The notes below the pieces were generated by a model. That model did not search any database. It had not been told where the DNA came from and was given only the letters and a program-made list of their open reading frames with translations. Below are positions 11,101 through 19,157 of a stretch of 34,248 nt of DNA, piece after piece (within the stretch, counting starts at the first letter, position 1; each line of letters starts with the position of its first letter). The stretch is taken from the NCBI GenBank assembly GCA_027491035.1, contig JAIXWZ010000114.1, positions 1 to 34,248 on the forward strand. Direction: 5' to 3'. The stretch comes from Comamonadaceae bacterium. Its GTDB lineage: Bacteria > Pseudomonadota > Gammaproteobacteria > Burkholderiales > Burkholderiaceae_C. Both the position numbers and the translations under genes were made by a program.

Positions 11101-12075
11101 CTACTGCAAGGACGAAGAGGGCGGCTGATCGAAGGTGCCAGCGGCGAACAATTGCGCCACATCGACCGCATCGAAGCGGTACTTGACGCCGCAAAACTCG
11201 CAGGCCACCTCCACCCGGGTCTGCTCGGCAATGATGGACTGCACCTCGGCCTGCCCGAGACTGCGCAGCATCTGGGTCACACGCTGGCGCGAGCACTTGC
11301 AGGCAAAGCGCGGACGCAAAGGCTCGAAACGGGTGATGGGCTCCTCCCAGAAGAGCCGATGGAGCACTTCGTCGGCGCTCAGGCCGAGCAACTCCTGCGG
11401 CTGCAGCGTGGCCGCGAGCATGGCGATGCGGTTGAAATCTTCACTGCGACCGATTTGGTCTTCGTTGGCATCGCGGTCCAGGCGGCCCGCCAGATTGCCC
11501 TGCCCGAGCACCGGCAAACGCTGGATCAGCAGACCGGCGGCCAGTTCCCGGTTGGCGGCCAACACCAGGCGCGTGTCGAGCTGTTCGCTTTGCAGCATGT
11601 AATGCTCGAGCACCTGGCTGATCTTCTCGAGCTTTTCATGCCGGTCCCCAAACAGCGGCACCACGCCCTGATAAGCCTGCTGGCCGGGCTGCCGGTCCTG
11701 CGGATCGAGCGTGATCGCGCAGCGCCCCTGGTTATTGACATTGACCAGCTGACTCAGGCTCGCGCCCGCCGGCACACCGGCAGCGCCCTGGGGGCCCAGC
11801 GTGGCGGTGGCACGCACGCTCAGATCGCTTTGCACCTCGACCACAGCCAGCTTGAGCGGCCCATCCCCCGAAATCTGCAGCACCAGGGCGCCGTTGAACT
11901 TGATATTGCCTTGCATCAGCGTGCCGGCCGCCGCCATCTGGCCCAGCAGTTGCTCGACCTCGGGCGGATAGACCTCCTCGCGCCGCGCGAGGATGTCCTG
12001 CCAGGCATCGGTCAGGCGCACGAGCATGCCGCGCACCGGCATGCCATCAAAAATGAATTTATGGAGTTCCGACAT
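11101..12075 (-). CDS. hslO: Redox-regulated holdase chaperone Hsp33
   Basis: 324 residues from the ATG at 12075 (MSELHKFIFDGMPVRGMLVRL), which matches the family start; the longer open frame upstream is not coding. Hsp33 is activated by oxidants that release its zinc and form disulfides; it then prevents aggregation of unfolding proteins. The N-terminal holdase domain includes GALVLQISGDGPLKL and ANRELAAGLLIQRLP. The C-terminal zinc switch is CKC followed after about 30 residues by CEFC, the canonical CxC...CxxC set. It lies 67 bp downstream of the gamma-carbonic-anhydrase-like gene on the same strand, possibly in one transcript. Confidence 0.96.
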   Translation of the reverse strand: MSELHKFIFDGMPVRGMLVRLTDAWQDILARREEVYPPEVEQLLGQMAAAGTLMQGNIKFNGALVLQISGDGPLKLAVVEVQSDLSVRATATLGPQGAAGVPAGASLSQLVNVNNQGRCAITLDPQDRQPGQQAYQGVVPLFGDRHEKLEKISQVLEHYMLQSEQLDTRLVLAANRELAAGLLIQRLPVLGQGNLAGRLDRDANEDQIGRSEDFNRIAMLAATLQPQELLGLSADEVLHRLFWEEPITRFEPLRPRFACKCSRQRVTQMLRSLGQAEVQSIIAEQTRVEVACEFCGVKYRFDAVDVAQLFAAGTFDQPPSSSLQ

Positions 12076-12114
12076 CAGCGCCTGTCTTTGTCTGTCTTGT
12101 AGGAGTGGCCCAGG

Positions 12115-12130
12115 CCGGGCACACGCCCGG
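12115..12130 (-). other. Hairpin between the gamma-CA gene and hslO
   Basis: CCGGGC (12115-12120), ACAC loop, GCCCGG (12125-12130). It lies in the 67-bp gap upstream of hslO. It has no T tract, so it is more likely an intra-operon processing or stability hairpin than a terminator. Confidence 0.35.
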
Positions 12131-12142
12131 TCGGTCAAGGTC

Positions 12143-12667
12143 TTAATCGATGCGCCGCAGACCGGCCTTGAACTGGCGGGCGTTTTCGACATAGCCCAGC
12201 ACGTTGCGCCGGATGCCGGCAATCTGCTCGGGCGTGAGGGAGCGCACCACCTTGGCGGGGCTGCCCAAAATCATGGAGCCGTCGGCAAACTCCTTGCCCT
12301 CGGTCACCAAAGCGCCCGCCCCCACCAGACAGTTCTTGCCGATGCGCGCGCCATTGAGAATGATCGCACCGATGCCAATCAGACTGCCCTCGCCGATGGT
12401 GCAGCCGTGCAGCATGGCCTGATGGCCCACCGTCACATAGGGCCCGACCGTCATCGGCTGGCCGATGTCTGAGTGCAGCACGCTGCCGTCCTGGATGTTG
12501 CTGCCCTGCCCAATGTGGATGGGCTCGTTGTCGCCGCGCAGCACCGCACCAAACCAGATGCTCGCATCTTGGTCGAGTTGCACCCGGCCCATCACCTGGG
12601 CGCTTTCGGCCACCCAAGCGCTTTCGTGGATCTGCGGAACGGCATCGCCGAGTTGATAGATGGCCAT
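12143..12667 (-). CDS. Gamma-carbonic-anhydrase-like hexapeptide-repeat protein (YrdA/CaiE/PaaY type)
   Basis: 174 residues from ATG 12667 ([13 protein letters not shown]); the much longer frame upstream is the antisense of the DUF455 gene. The protein forms a left-handed beta-helix from hexapeptide repeats ([LIV]-G-x-x-x-x) across residues 20-140. It carries the three metal-binding His of gamma-carbonic anhydrases: His in SVLHSD and two in [13 protein letters not shown]. Many such bacterial proteins are inactive as carbonic anhydrases in vitro, so the reaction is uncertain. AAGGAAAG lies just before the start, and a TACAAT -10 is at 12696-12701, giving a normal short leader of about 20 bases. 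Confidence 0.9.
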   Translation of the reverse strand: MAIYQLGDAVPQIHESAWVAESAQVMGRVQLDQDASIWFGAVLRGDNEPIHIGQGSNIQDGSVLHSDIGQPMTVGPYVTVGHQAMLHGCTIGEGSLIGIGAIILNGARIGKNCLVGAGALVTEGKEFADGSMILGSPAKVVRSLTPEQIAGIRRNVLGYVENARQFKAGLRRID

Positions 12668-12695
12668 GGCTTTCCTTGCGTGCACAGAAGGCGCA

Positions 12696-12701
12696 ATTGT
12701 A
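12696..12701 (-). promoter_or_regulatory. Candidate -10 box of the gamma-CA gene (TACAAT)
   Basis: TACAAT on the - strand, 28 bases before the ATG. The leader contains AAGGA close to the start, so this gene has a conventional leader, unlike several neighbours. Confidence 0.45.
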
Positions 12702-12741
12702 GGTTCCCGGCCGAGCCTGGGCCGCGCTGCAGGTGCCCCCT

Positions 12742-12747
12742 TATCAT
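12742..12747 (+). promoter_or_regulatory. Candidate -10 box of the DUF455 gene
   Basis: TATCAT followed by seven bases and the ATG at 12755, with no Shine-Dalgarno. Transcription would start at or beside the start codon. Confidence 0.4.
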
Positions 12748-12754
12748 CGCGGCC

Positions 12755-13534
12755 ATGACCTGCCTGCGCCGCCACGCCCTCGATGTGATCCGCCTGTGCG
12801 ATGCCGATGACAAGTCGCACGCGCTGCGCCATTGGCCGCAGGGCTTGACGGTCGATGCGGCCGCGCGCTGGGACGAGCCGGCGGGCGTGCCGGGGCGGCC
12901 CGAGCGCCCTGTGCTGCGCCCGCCGCGCCAAGTGCCTGTACGGGCCATGGGCACGCCCGAGGGGCGGGCCAGCCTGATCCACGCGCTGGCCCACATCGAA
13001 TGCAATGCCATGGACCTGGCGCTCGACGCCATTTGGCGCTTTGACGGCATGCCGGCGCCGTACTACCTCGACTGGCTGCGCGTGGCGCAGGAGGAGGCCC
13101 TGCACTTTGACCTGCTGCACCGCCACTTGCAGACCATGGGCTACCGCTACGGGGATTTCGATGCACACGAGGGCCTGTGGGACATGGCCCGGCGCACCCA
13201 GGCCGACCTGCTGGCCCGGCTGGCCGTGGTGCCGCGCATCCTGGAGGCCCGCGGCCTCGACGCGTCGCCGGCGGTGCGCCACAAGCTGCAGTCGGCTGGC
13301 GACCGTGCAGGCGCCCAGATCATCGATGTGATCTTGCGCGATGAAATCGGCCATGTGGCCATCGGCAACCACTGGTTTGGCTGGCTGTGCGCGCAGCGCG
13401 GCGTGCTGCCCAGCGAGCAAGGCCGGCTGCTGGCCCGCCAGTACGGCGCGCCCGAACCCCGGGGACCTTTTAACCTGCAGGCGCGCCGGCAGGCGGGCTT
13501 TGCGCCCGAAGAGTTGGCCGAACTCGGCCGCTGA
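12755..13534 (+). CDS. DUF455 ferritin-like protein
   Basis: 259 residues from ATG 12755 ([12 protein letters not shown]). A longer upstream frame runs antisense through the gamma-CA gene and is rejected. DUF455 proteins are four-helix ferritin-like proteins with probable di-iron sites. The ligand pattern is visible: Glu in [16 protein letters not shown], a Glu-Glu-x2-His in [16 protein letters not shown], and Glu-x2-His in [12 protein letters not shown]. These match the paired E and ExxH motifs of ferritin-like oxidases and hydroxylases. The substrate is not known. The start of the protein lacks a signal peptide, so it is cytoplasmic. It diverges from the gamma-CA gene. Confidence 0.9.
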   Translation: MTCLRRHALDVIRLCDADDKSHALRHWPQGLTVDAAARWDEPAGVPGRPERPVLRPPRQVPVRAMGTPEGRASLIHALAHIECNAMDLALDAIWRFDGMPAPYYLDWLRVAQEEALHFDLLHRHLQTMGYRYGDFDAHEGLWDMARRTQADLLARLAVVPRILEARGLDASPAVRHKLQSAGDRAGAQIIDVILRDEIGHVAIGNHWFGWLCAQRGVLPSEQGRLLARQYGAPEPRGPFNLQARRQAGFAPEELAELGR

Positions 13535-13833
13535 GGCCCCCCGGGGCTGCGGCGCCTTCCTGCGGCCTTTCTGCAGCCTTCCTACGGCCTTCTTGTAGGA
13601 CCCGGCCGACCCCAACCCACCGCCGCCAGCGCAAAACCGCGCCGGCGTGCATCGACACCTGCTCAACCCGCCGCGGCCGCGCTTTTCGAAGCGATCCCGG
13701 CGGCCTTAATCTGCATCCAAGGCCCTGGCTTGGCGTGCACCCCCGGCGCCGCAATGCGCATCGCTTGCTGTCAGGCCCCAGTGCGAGCCGTTTGGCCTGC
13801 GCACGGTCCCCTGCCATGTTTGGAGCCCCTCCC
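13535..13833. other. Gene-free stretch between the DUF455 and CFA-synthase genes
   Basis: About 300 bp without a convincing gene. It holds a CCCCCCGGGG run just after the DUF455 stop, then the 11-bp tandem repeat at 13555-13598, then GC-rich DNA that shows neither a clear promoter nor a terminator with a T tract. A GTG-initiated extension of the downstream gene (from 13735) is possible but lacks family support. Confidence 0.6.
13555..13598. repeat. Four imperfect 11-bp tandem repeats
   Basis: CCTTCCTGCGG (13555), CCTTTCTGCAG (13566), CCTTCCTACGG (13577), CCTTCTTGTAG (13588): four adjacent 11-bp units that keep the CCTT start. It begins 21 bp after the DUF455 stop codon. Confidence 0.8.
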
Positions 13834-15114
13834 ATGCTCTTGCGCCCGTCACTGCTGCAGCCGGCACCGTCTGGCCCCATGCCTGCCCAATTGCGGGTGG
13901 ACCTGCCCTCGGGCCTTTCGATCGGGGCGCCAGATGCCCCGGTCAAGGTTCAGCTCAAGAGCTGGTCCGCCCTGCCCCGGCTCAAGGCAGGGCGTATCGG
14001 TGAGTTGGCCCAAGACTATGTGGAAGGTCGGCTCGATTTGCAAGGCAGCATGCGCCAGATCATGGCCACCGTGCTGCAATTGCTGCGCGACAACCCAGCC
14101 CACACACCCGACCCCTGGTGGAGCCGGTGGCGCCAGCAGGCCCGCGCCTTGGCGGCGCACACGCGCGACAAAGATGCCGCGCAAATTGAGTTTCACTACG
14201 ACGTCTGCGACGACTTCTACGCCCTCTGGCTCGACCCGCGCCGGGTCTATTCCTGCGCCTACTACCGCGGCGACGCCATGGGCCTGGCCCAGGCTCAAGA
14301 GGCCAAGCTCGATCACATCTGCCGCAAACTCATGCTCGCGCCGGGCGAGCGGCTGCTCGACATCGGTGCGGGCTGGGGTGGCCTGCTGCTGTGGGCGGCC
14401 GAGCACTACGGTGTCGATGCGACCGGCATCACCTTGTCGAAAAACCAGCACCAGCATGTCCGGCGGCTGATCGAAGAAAAAGGCTTGCAGGGCCGCGTGC
14501 GCATTGAGCTGCTCGACTACCGCCAGCTCGGCGAGGGCCAGCCGTTTGACAAGATCGCCTCGGTGGGCATGTTCGAGCACGTGGGACAGCTGCAGCTACA
14601 GGCCTATTTCCGCAAGATCTGGCGTTTGCTGCGCCCCGGTGGCCTGGTCATGAACCACGGCATCACCGCCGGCTCGACGCGCAATCAACAGCTCGGCGCG
14701 GGGCTGGGCGAATTCATAGAGCAATACATCTTCCCCGGCGGCCAGCTGCTGCACGTCAGCGCAGTGCTGGCAGAAATGGCGCAAGCGGGCCTGGAAATGG
14801 TGGATACCGAGAACCTGCGACCCCACTATGCCCGCACCCTGTGGGCCTGGTCCGACGCGCTCGAAGCACAGCAGGCTCAGGCGCGGCAGGTGTTGAGCGC
14901 CGATCACGGTGCCCGGCAGGCCGAAAAGACGCTGCGCGCCTATCGCCTGTACCTGGCCGGCTGCGCCATGAGCTTCGAGCAAGGCTGGATCGGCCTGCAT
15001 CAGATGCTGGCCACCCGCCCCTCGGGAACGATCGAGGACGGACCCTGGCGCGGGGGGCAGTCGGTCTACCCGTTTCGGCGCGACCATGTCTACGCCAGCG
15101 CCGCGCCCCCGTGA
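13834..15114 (+). CDS. Cyclopropane-fatty-acyl-phospholipid synthase family methyltransferase
   Basis: 426 residues from ATG 13834, chosen because GGAG lies eight bases before it. The ATG at 13816 and GTG at 13735 are in frame but lack this. The family uses S-adenosylmethionine to add a methylene group across unsaturated lipid acyl chains. An N-terminal SCP2-like region (about 15-110) precedes the methyltransferase domain, which has FHYDVCDDFYALWLDPRRVYSCAYY, the SAM loop LLDIGAGWGGLLL, GITLSKNQ, FDKIASVGMFEHVG and FFPGG-type IFPGGQL. The C-terminal helical part ends in FRRDHVYAS. The genuine Cfa and related methyltransferases cannot be separated by eye. The stop is inside a 13-bp tandem repeat. 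Confidence 0.9.
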   Translation: MLLRPSLLQPAPSGPMPAQLRVDLPSGLSIGAPDAPVKVQLKSWSALPRLKAGRIGELAQDYVEGRLDLQGSMRQIMATVLQLLRDNPAHTPDPWWSRWRQQARALAAHTRDKDAAQIEFHYDVCDDFYALWLDPRRVYSCAYYRGDAMGLAQAQEAKLDHICRKLMLAPGERLLDIGAGWGGLLLWAAEHYGVDATGITLSKNQHQHVRRLIEEKGLQGRVRIELLDYRQLGEGQPFDKIASVGMFEHVGQLQLQAYFRKIWRLLRPGGLVMNHGITAGSTRNQQLGAGLGEFIEQYIFPGGQLLHVSAVLAEMAQAGLEMVDTENLRPHYARTLWAWSDALEAQQAQARQVLSADHGARQAEKTLRAYRLYLAGCAMSFEQGWIGLHQMLATRPSGTIEDGPWRGGQSVYPFRRDHVYASAAPP

Positions 15115-15149
15115 TGCCGCACCGTGATGCCGCACCGTGATGCCGTGCC
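15111..15149. repeat. Three 13-bp tandem repeats at the end of the CFA-family gene
   Basis: GTGATGCCGCACC at 15111-15123 and 15124-15136, then GTGATGCCGTGCC at 15137-15149, followed by GTGATCG. The first unit contains the gene's TGA. Because 13 is not a multiple of 3, successive units put TGA in all three frames (15112, 15125, 15138). Confidence 0.92.
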
Positions 15150-15166
15150 GTGATCGAGGGCCCTGC

Positions 15167-16081
15167 TCAGGCACCGCGCGGATGGTGCGCCGCGTGCAGC
15201 ACTTTCAGGCGCTCGCGCGCCACATGGGTGTAGATGGTGGTGGTGGAGATATCGGCATGGCCCAGCAGCATCTGCACCGCACGCAGGTCGGCGCCATGGT
15301 TGAGCAGGTGCGTTGCAAAAGCATGGCGCAGGGTGTGCGGCGACAGCGGCACGGCAATGCCGGCCTGCCGCGCGTACTTTTTGACCAGCATCCAGAACAT
15401 CACCCGGCTCATGCCCGCACCGCGCGCGGTGACGAACAGGGCGTCGCTCTGCTGCCCCGCCAAGATCTGCGGCCTGGCGCCGACCAGGTAGGCCTGCAGA
15501 TGCTCACGCGCCACAGCGCCAAAAGGCACCAGCCGCTCCTTGCTGCCCTTGCCCATGATGCGCACAACGCCCTCGTTGCTGCCGACCTGGAACGTCTTGA
15601 GCCCCACCAGCTCGCTCACGCGCAAGCCGCTGGCGTAGAGCAGCTCGAGCATGGCCTTGTCGCGCAGGCCCAGCGCTGTGCCCAAGTCCGGCGCGGCCAG
15701 CAACTGGTCAACCTGGGCCTCGCTCAGGGCTTTGGGCAGACGCAGGGGCTGGCGCGCGGCCAGCAGGCGCAGCGTGGGGTCGCTGTGGACCCGGCCCTCG
15801 CGCAGGGCCCAGCGAAAAAATCGCTTGAAGACGGTCAGGCGCCGATTGGCCGACGAGGCGCGGGTGCTGGCGTGACGCGCTGCAAAATAAGCATTCAGGT
15901 CGGCCTCGGTGCTGGTCTCAAGCGCGAGCTTGCGGCTGGCCAGCCACTGACCGTAGGCGCCGAGGTCGCGCCGGTAGGCAGCCAGGGTGTTGGCCGACAG
16001 CCCGTCTTCCAGCCAGAGTGCATCGACAAAGGCATCGACCAGGCTCTGGCCCGATGCATCGGGCTTGAAGGCCTCAGACAT
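15167..16081 (-). CDS. xerD: Tyrosine recombinase XerD
   Basis: 304 residues. With XerC it resolves chromosome dimers at dif at the FtsK-bound septum. The N-terminal SAM-like core-binding domain (about 12-105) has NTLAAYRRDLGAYGQWL. The catalytic domain has all six expected residues: Arg154 (ASGLRVSEL), Lys178 (GKGSKER), His249 and Arg252 (HTLRHAFATHLL), His275 (LGHADIS) and the nucleophile Tyr284 (TIYTHVA). Length and motifs fit a core Xer protein, not an integrase of a mobile element; XerD is preferred over XerC from overall resemblance. It lies 56 bp downstream of the Bug gene but behind a terminator. Confidence 0.93.
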   Translation of the reverse strand: MSEAFKPDASGQSLVDAFVDALWLEDGLSANTLAAYRRDLGAYGQWLASRKLALETSTEADLNAYFAARHASTRASSANRRLTVFKRFFRWALREGRVHSDPTLRLLAARQPLRLPKALSEAQVDQLLAAPDLGTALGLRDKAMLELLYASGLRVSELVGLKTFQVGSNEGVVRIMGKGSKERLVPFGAVAREHLQAYLVGARPQILAGQQSDALFVTARGAGMSRVMFWMLVKKYARQAGIAVPLSPHTLRHAFATHLLNHGADLRAVQMLLGHADISTTTIYTHVARERLKVLHAAHHPRGA

Positions 16082-16082
16082 A

Positions 16083-16116
16083 GAAAAGCCGCTGCATCGA
16101 AGCGATTGCAGCGGCT
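16083..16116 (-). terminator. Rho-independent terminator of the Bug receptor gene
   Basis: AGCCGCTGCA (16087-16096) pairs perfectly with TGCAGCGGCT (16107-16116): a 10-bp stem with a 10-base loop. Read on the - strand it is followed by TTTTCT. It ends transcripts from the gene that stops at 16138, before xerD. Confidence 0.85.
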
Positions 16117-16137
16117 GCCCACCTCATGCGCGCGCGC

Positions 16138-17115
16138 TCACTCAAGCCGCAGCTTGGCGCTGTCAACCACCTTCTTGTAGACCTCGAACTCGGCCTTCAT
16201 CTGCTCGGCAAACTGCTCGGGCGTGTTGCCGATGATGATCGAGCCGGTGTCTTCGATGCGCTTGCGCGTGGCCGGATCTTCGAGCGCCTTCTTGGTGGCG
16301 GCGTGCAGCTTGTCGACCACGTCCTTGGGCAGGCCCTTGGGTCCGACGATGCCGTAATAAGCCATCCGATTGACCGGCTCAAGCCCCACCTCCTTGAAGG
16401 TCGGCACATTGGGAAGCACCGCCAGTCGCTGAGGAGCGGCCACCACAATGGGCACCAGGCGGCCCTGCTGGATGAAAGGCAGCGCCGAAGGCAGGTTGTC
16501 GAAAATGATCTGCACCTGGCCGGCCACGGTGTCGTTGAGCGCCGGGCCGGCGCCGCGGTAGGGGATGTGGGTGATGAAGGTGCCGGTCAGGTTCTTGAAC
16601 AACTCGGTCTGCAGATGACCGATGCCGCCCGTGCCCGACGAGGAGTAGGAGTAGCGGCCCGGGCTCTTTTTGAGCTCGGCCAAAAAGCTCTTGTAGTCCT
16701 TGGCCGGGAAGCTCGGATGGACCGCGATGATGTTGGGCGTGGCCGCGATGTTGATGATGGGCGTGAAGTCCGTCAACACGTTGTAGGGCATCTTGGGGTT
16801 GATGGCCGGGTTGGCCGCTGTGGTCGAGACCGTGCCCATGCCCAGCGAATAGCCATCGGGCGCCGATTTGGCTGTCTCGTTGGCCCCGACCACGCCCCCG
16901 CCGCCCGCGCGGTTTTCGATCACCACACTCTGGCCCAGGGCACGGCCCAGGGGTTCGGAGATCACGCGGGCAATGATGTCGGTGGTGCCACCCGGGGCAA
17001 ACGGCACCTGCAGCTTGACCGGTTTGTTCGGATAGGCCTGAGCCAGGGCCGCGCCCGACAGACAGGCCAAGGAAAGGCAAGACAAAGTCGCAAAAGCCGA
17101 GCGACGACGAATCAT
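16138..17115 (-). CDS. Bug/TctC-family periplasmic solute receptor
   Basis: 325 residues from ATG 17115. A signal peptide ([20 protein letters not shown], cleaved after ALA near residue 25) precedes the mature protein, which starts [21 protein letters not shown], the classic Bug opening. Further family marks are [22 protein letters not shown] and [19 protein letters not shown]. These receptors deliver carboxylates to tripartite tricarboxylate transporters and are hugely multiplied in Burkholderiales; the ligand cannot be read from sequence. No TctA or TctB membrane gene is near, so it is an orphan receptor. It diverges from an AEC-type carrier, which could be functionally linked. AGAGGA lies 10 bases before the start. 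Confidence 0.95.
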   Translation of the reverse strand: MIRRRSAFATLSCLSLACLSGAALAQAYPNKPVKLQVPFAPGGTTDIIARVISEPLGRALGQSVVIENRAGGGGVVGANETAKSAPDGYSLGMGTVSTTAANPAINPKMPYNVLTDFTPIINIAATPNIIAVHPSFPAKDYKSFLAELKKSPGRYSYSSSGTGGIGHLQTELFKNLTGTFITHIPYRGAGPALNDTVAGQVQIIFDNLPSALPFIQQGRLVPIVVAAPQRLAVLPNVPTFKEVGLEPVNRMAYYGIVGPKGLPKDVVDKLHAATKKALEDPATRKRIEDTGSIIIGNTPEQFAEQMKAEFEVYKKVVDSAKLRLE

Positions 17116-17222
17116 GATGGGAGATCCTCTCTGCGCAAGCTGGCGCGGGGTTGGGTATGTGGTCGAGATGGTAATTGACGAGGGCGGCCCTCGCATCGGG
17201 AGAACCCCGCAAAGCCAGAGGT

Positions 17223-17228
17223 TATTCT
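17223..17228 (+). promoter_or_regulatory. Candidate -10 box of the AEC transporter gene
   Basis: TATTCT followed by exactly six bases and the GTG at 17235; there is no Shine-Dalgarno. This is the same layout as coaBC, queG and mutL. Confidence 0.4.
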
Positions 17229-17234
17229 TGGGCT

Positions 17235-18143
17235 GTGAACGCACTCGAACTGCTCCTGCCCGATTTCTCGCTGATCGCACTGGGCTACGTGGTCTGCCGC
17301 TACACCCCGCTGGACCGCACGCTGTGGGAGCAGGTTGACCGACTGGTCTATTTCCTGCTGTTTCCCCTGCTGCTGTTTCACTCCATCCTCAAGAGCCCGC
17401 TGGATCTGGGCAGCGCCTCGGGGCTGATCGCAGGCGGGCTGATGCTGGCGGCCATCGGCGTGGGGCTGAGCTACGCGCTGCCCCACCTGCCCTGGATCGG
17501 CCGGCACATCGATCGGCGCGACCATGCGGCTTGCGCACAGATCGGCTTTCGCTTCAACTCCTTCATCGGTCTGGCACTGGCCGAGCGCTTGGCCGGCGCG
17601 CAGGGGCTGCTGCTGATCGCCGTGCTCATCGGGATCTGCGTGCCCATCTTCAACACCGCCGCGGTCTGGCCCATGGCGCGGCAATCCCAGCGCCACTTCG
17701 GCCGCGAGTTGCTGCGCAACCCACTCATTCTTGCAACGGCCAGCGCACTGCTGGCCAATCTGCTGGGCCTGCGCCTGCCGGCCAGCATCGAGCCTGCGGT
17801 CAGCCGAATCGGCGCGGCCTCGCTGGCGCTGGGCTTGATGGCCGCAGGCGCCGGGATGCAGTTCTCATCGCTGGCGCGAGCCAAAGTGCTGGGCCTGAGC
17901 CTGATCGCAATCAAGCATCTGCTGCTGCCTGTGTCGGCTTACGCCCTGACGCGCCTGCTCGGACTCAAGCCGACCGAGGCGCTGGTGCTGATGGCTTTTT
18001 CGGGCCTGCCCACCGCCTCAAGCGCCTACGTGCTGGCCGCCCGCATGGGCTACGACGGCGCCATCGTCGCCGCCCTGGTCACCGCCTCGGTGCTCATGGG
18101 CCTGGTCAGCCTGCCCCTGGCCATGACACTGGCAGGACGCTGA
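17235..18143 (+). CDS. AEC-family (auxin efflux carrier-like) transporter
   Basis: 302 residues from GTG 17235, where the first membrane helix ([18 protein letters not shown]) starts as in other AEC proteins; upstream starts would add a charged stretch without a homologue. About ten hydrophobic segments can be counted, arranged as two groups separated by a cytoplasmic loop near residues 145-165. [13 protein letters not shown] and [14 protein letters not shown] correspond to the conserved repeat motifs, and [18 protein letters not shown] is the typical C-terminal signature. Bacterial members move malate, malonate and other organic acids; the substrate here is unknown. It diverges from the Bug receptor gene with 119 bp between them. 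Confidence 0.92.
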   Translation: MNALELLLPDFSLIALGYVVCRYTPLDRTLWEQVDRLVYFLLFPLLLFHSILKSPLDLGSASGLIAGGLMLAAIGVGLSYALPHLPWIGRHIDRRDHAACAQIGFRFNSFIGLALAERLAGAQGLLLIAVLIGICVPIFNTAAVWPMARQSQRHFGRELLRNPLILATASALLANLLGLRLPASIEPAVSRIGAASLALGLMAAGAGMQFSSLARAKVLGLSLIAIKHLLLPVSAYALTRLLGLKPTEALVLMAFSGLPTASSAYVLAARMGYDGAIVAALVTASVLMGLVSLPLAMTLAGR

Positions 18144-18160
18144 AGCGTCACGCCGCTTGC

Positions 18161-18390
18161 CGTTGCACCCCCACCCCGTCATTGCGCCCCCACCCCGTCA
18201 TTGCGCCCCTGCCCCGTCATTGCGCCCCTGCCCCGTCATTGCGCCCCCACCCCGTCATTGCGAGGAACGAAGCAATCCATTGCAGCATCGGCTCAGGCGC
18301 ATAGATTGCCACGGCGCTGCGCGCCTCGCAATGACGAAATCCGTATCGCGCCTCGCAATGACGGAATCAGGGCCTCGCCTCGCAATGACG
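18161..18390. repeat. Mosaic palindromic repeat of the GTCATTGCGAGG type, copy 1
   Basis: The core (18253-18336, 84 bp) starts CGTCATTGCGAGGAACGAAG and ends CCTCGCAATGACG, an inverted-repeat pair. To the left stand four 19-bp units, CCCCGTCATTGCGCCCC(C/T)(A/G), at 18174, 18193, 18212 and 18231, after a degenerate one at 18161. To the right CCTCGCAATGACG recurs every 27 bp (18324, 18351, 18378). The whole fills the gap between two convergent genes. It encodes nothing convincing. It could form a large cruciform or act as a bidirectional terminator. Confidence 0.92.
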
Positions 18391-18407
18391 CAATCCGGCC
18401 TGCGCGT

Positions 18408-19157
18408 TCAGTGCAGTGACGACAGGAACTGCCTGAGCTCGGGCGTTTGAGGCCGGGCAAACAGGTCGTCAGGGGCACCTTGCTCGTGCACCAGCCCCTG
18501 GTGCATGAAGATCACCCGGTCACTGACCTTGCGGGCAAAGTTCATCTCGTGCGTGACCATGAGCAGGGTCATGCCCTCCTGAGCGAGCGACTCGACCACG
18601 GCCAGCACCTCGCCGACCAGCTCTGGGTCGAGCGCGGAGGTGATTTCATCGCACAGCAAGATGCTCGGCGACATGGCCAGCGCGCGGGCAATGGCCACGC
18701 GCTGCTGCTGACCGCCCGAGAGCTGCTCGGGGTAGGCATCGAACTTTTCGGCCAAACCGACCCGCCCGAGCAAACGCCGGGCGGTTTCGTCACTTTGCGC
18801 ATCGCTGAGCTGCTTGACCAGGCCCGGAGCCAGCTTGATGTTGCGAGCCACGCTTAGATGCGGAAACAGGTTGAAGGACTGAAAAATCATGCCCACCTGC
18901 TGACGCAAAGAGCGCATGGCAGCCGGGTTGTCATAGACCAGAGGCTGGCCCTGCACCCGCAGCGCGCCTTTCTCAAACGTCTCCAGGCCATTGATACAGC
19001 GCAGCAAAGTGCTTTTGCCCGAGCCGCTCTTGCCGATGATGGCGATCACCTCGCCGGGCTGAACCGTCAGGTCGATGCCCTTGAGCACCTCGTTGTGGCC
19101 GAAGGACTTGCGCAGGCCCTCGATGGCGATGGCCGGTGTGTCAGGAGCGTTTGGCAT
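18408..19157 (-). CDS. Polar amino acid ABC transporter, ATP-binding subunit
   Basis: 249 residues, GlnQ/HisP type. It powers the importer encoded upstream. Walker A is GKSGSGKST, the Q-loop lies in [15 protein letters not shown], the signature is LSGGQQQR, Walker B is ILLCDE, and the H-loop is in [15 protein letters not shown]; the latter two closely match the polar amino acid class. The usual DEPTSALD reads DEITSALD, a small deviation. It starts inside the last 17 bases of the permease gene, so translation is coupled. It is the last gene of a four-gene operon and ends next to the mosaic repeat. Confidence 0.95.
   Translation of the reverse strand: MPNAPDTPAIAIEGLRKSFGHNEVLKGIDLTVQPGEVIAIIGKSGSGKSTLLRCINGLETFEKGALRVQGQPLVYDNPAAMRSLRQQVGMIFQSFNLFPHLSVARNIKLAPGLVKQLSDAQSDETARRLLGRVGLAEKFDAYPEQLSGGQQQRVAIARALAMSPSILLCDEITSALDPELVGEVLAVVESLAQEGMTLLMVTHEMNFARKVSDRVIFMHQGLVHEQGAPDDLFARPQTPELRQFLSSLH

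Noticed and set aside
12096..12120. TGTAGGA motifs (12099, 13595, and 27413 on -) as REP elements of the Pseudomonas type
   Set aside because: Only the short TGTAGGA is shared; the rest of each site differs and no consistent stem follows.
12473..12754. N-terminal extension of the DUF455 frame
   Set aside because: It runs antisense through the gamma-CA gene, and the family start fits ATG 12755.
18174..18268. Regular 19-bp direct repeats that could suggest a CRISPR array
   Set aside because: The repeats are directly adjacent with no unique spacers, and no cas genes are present.
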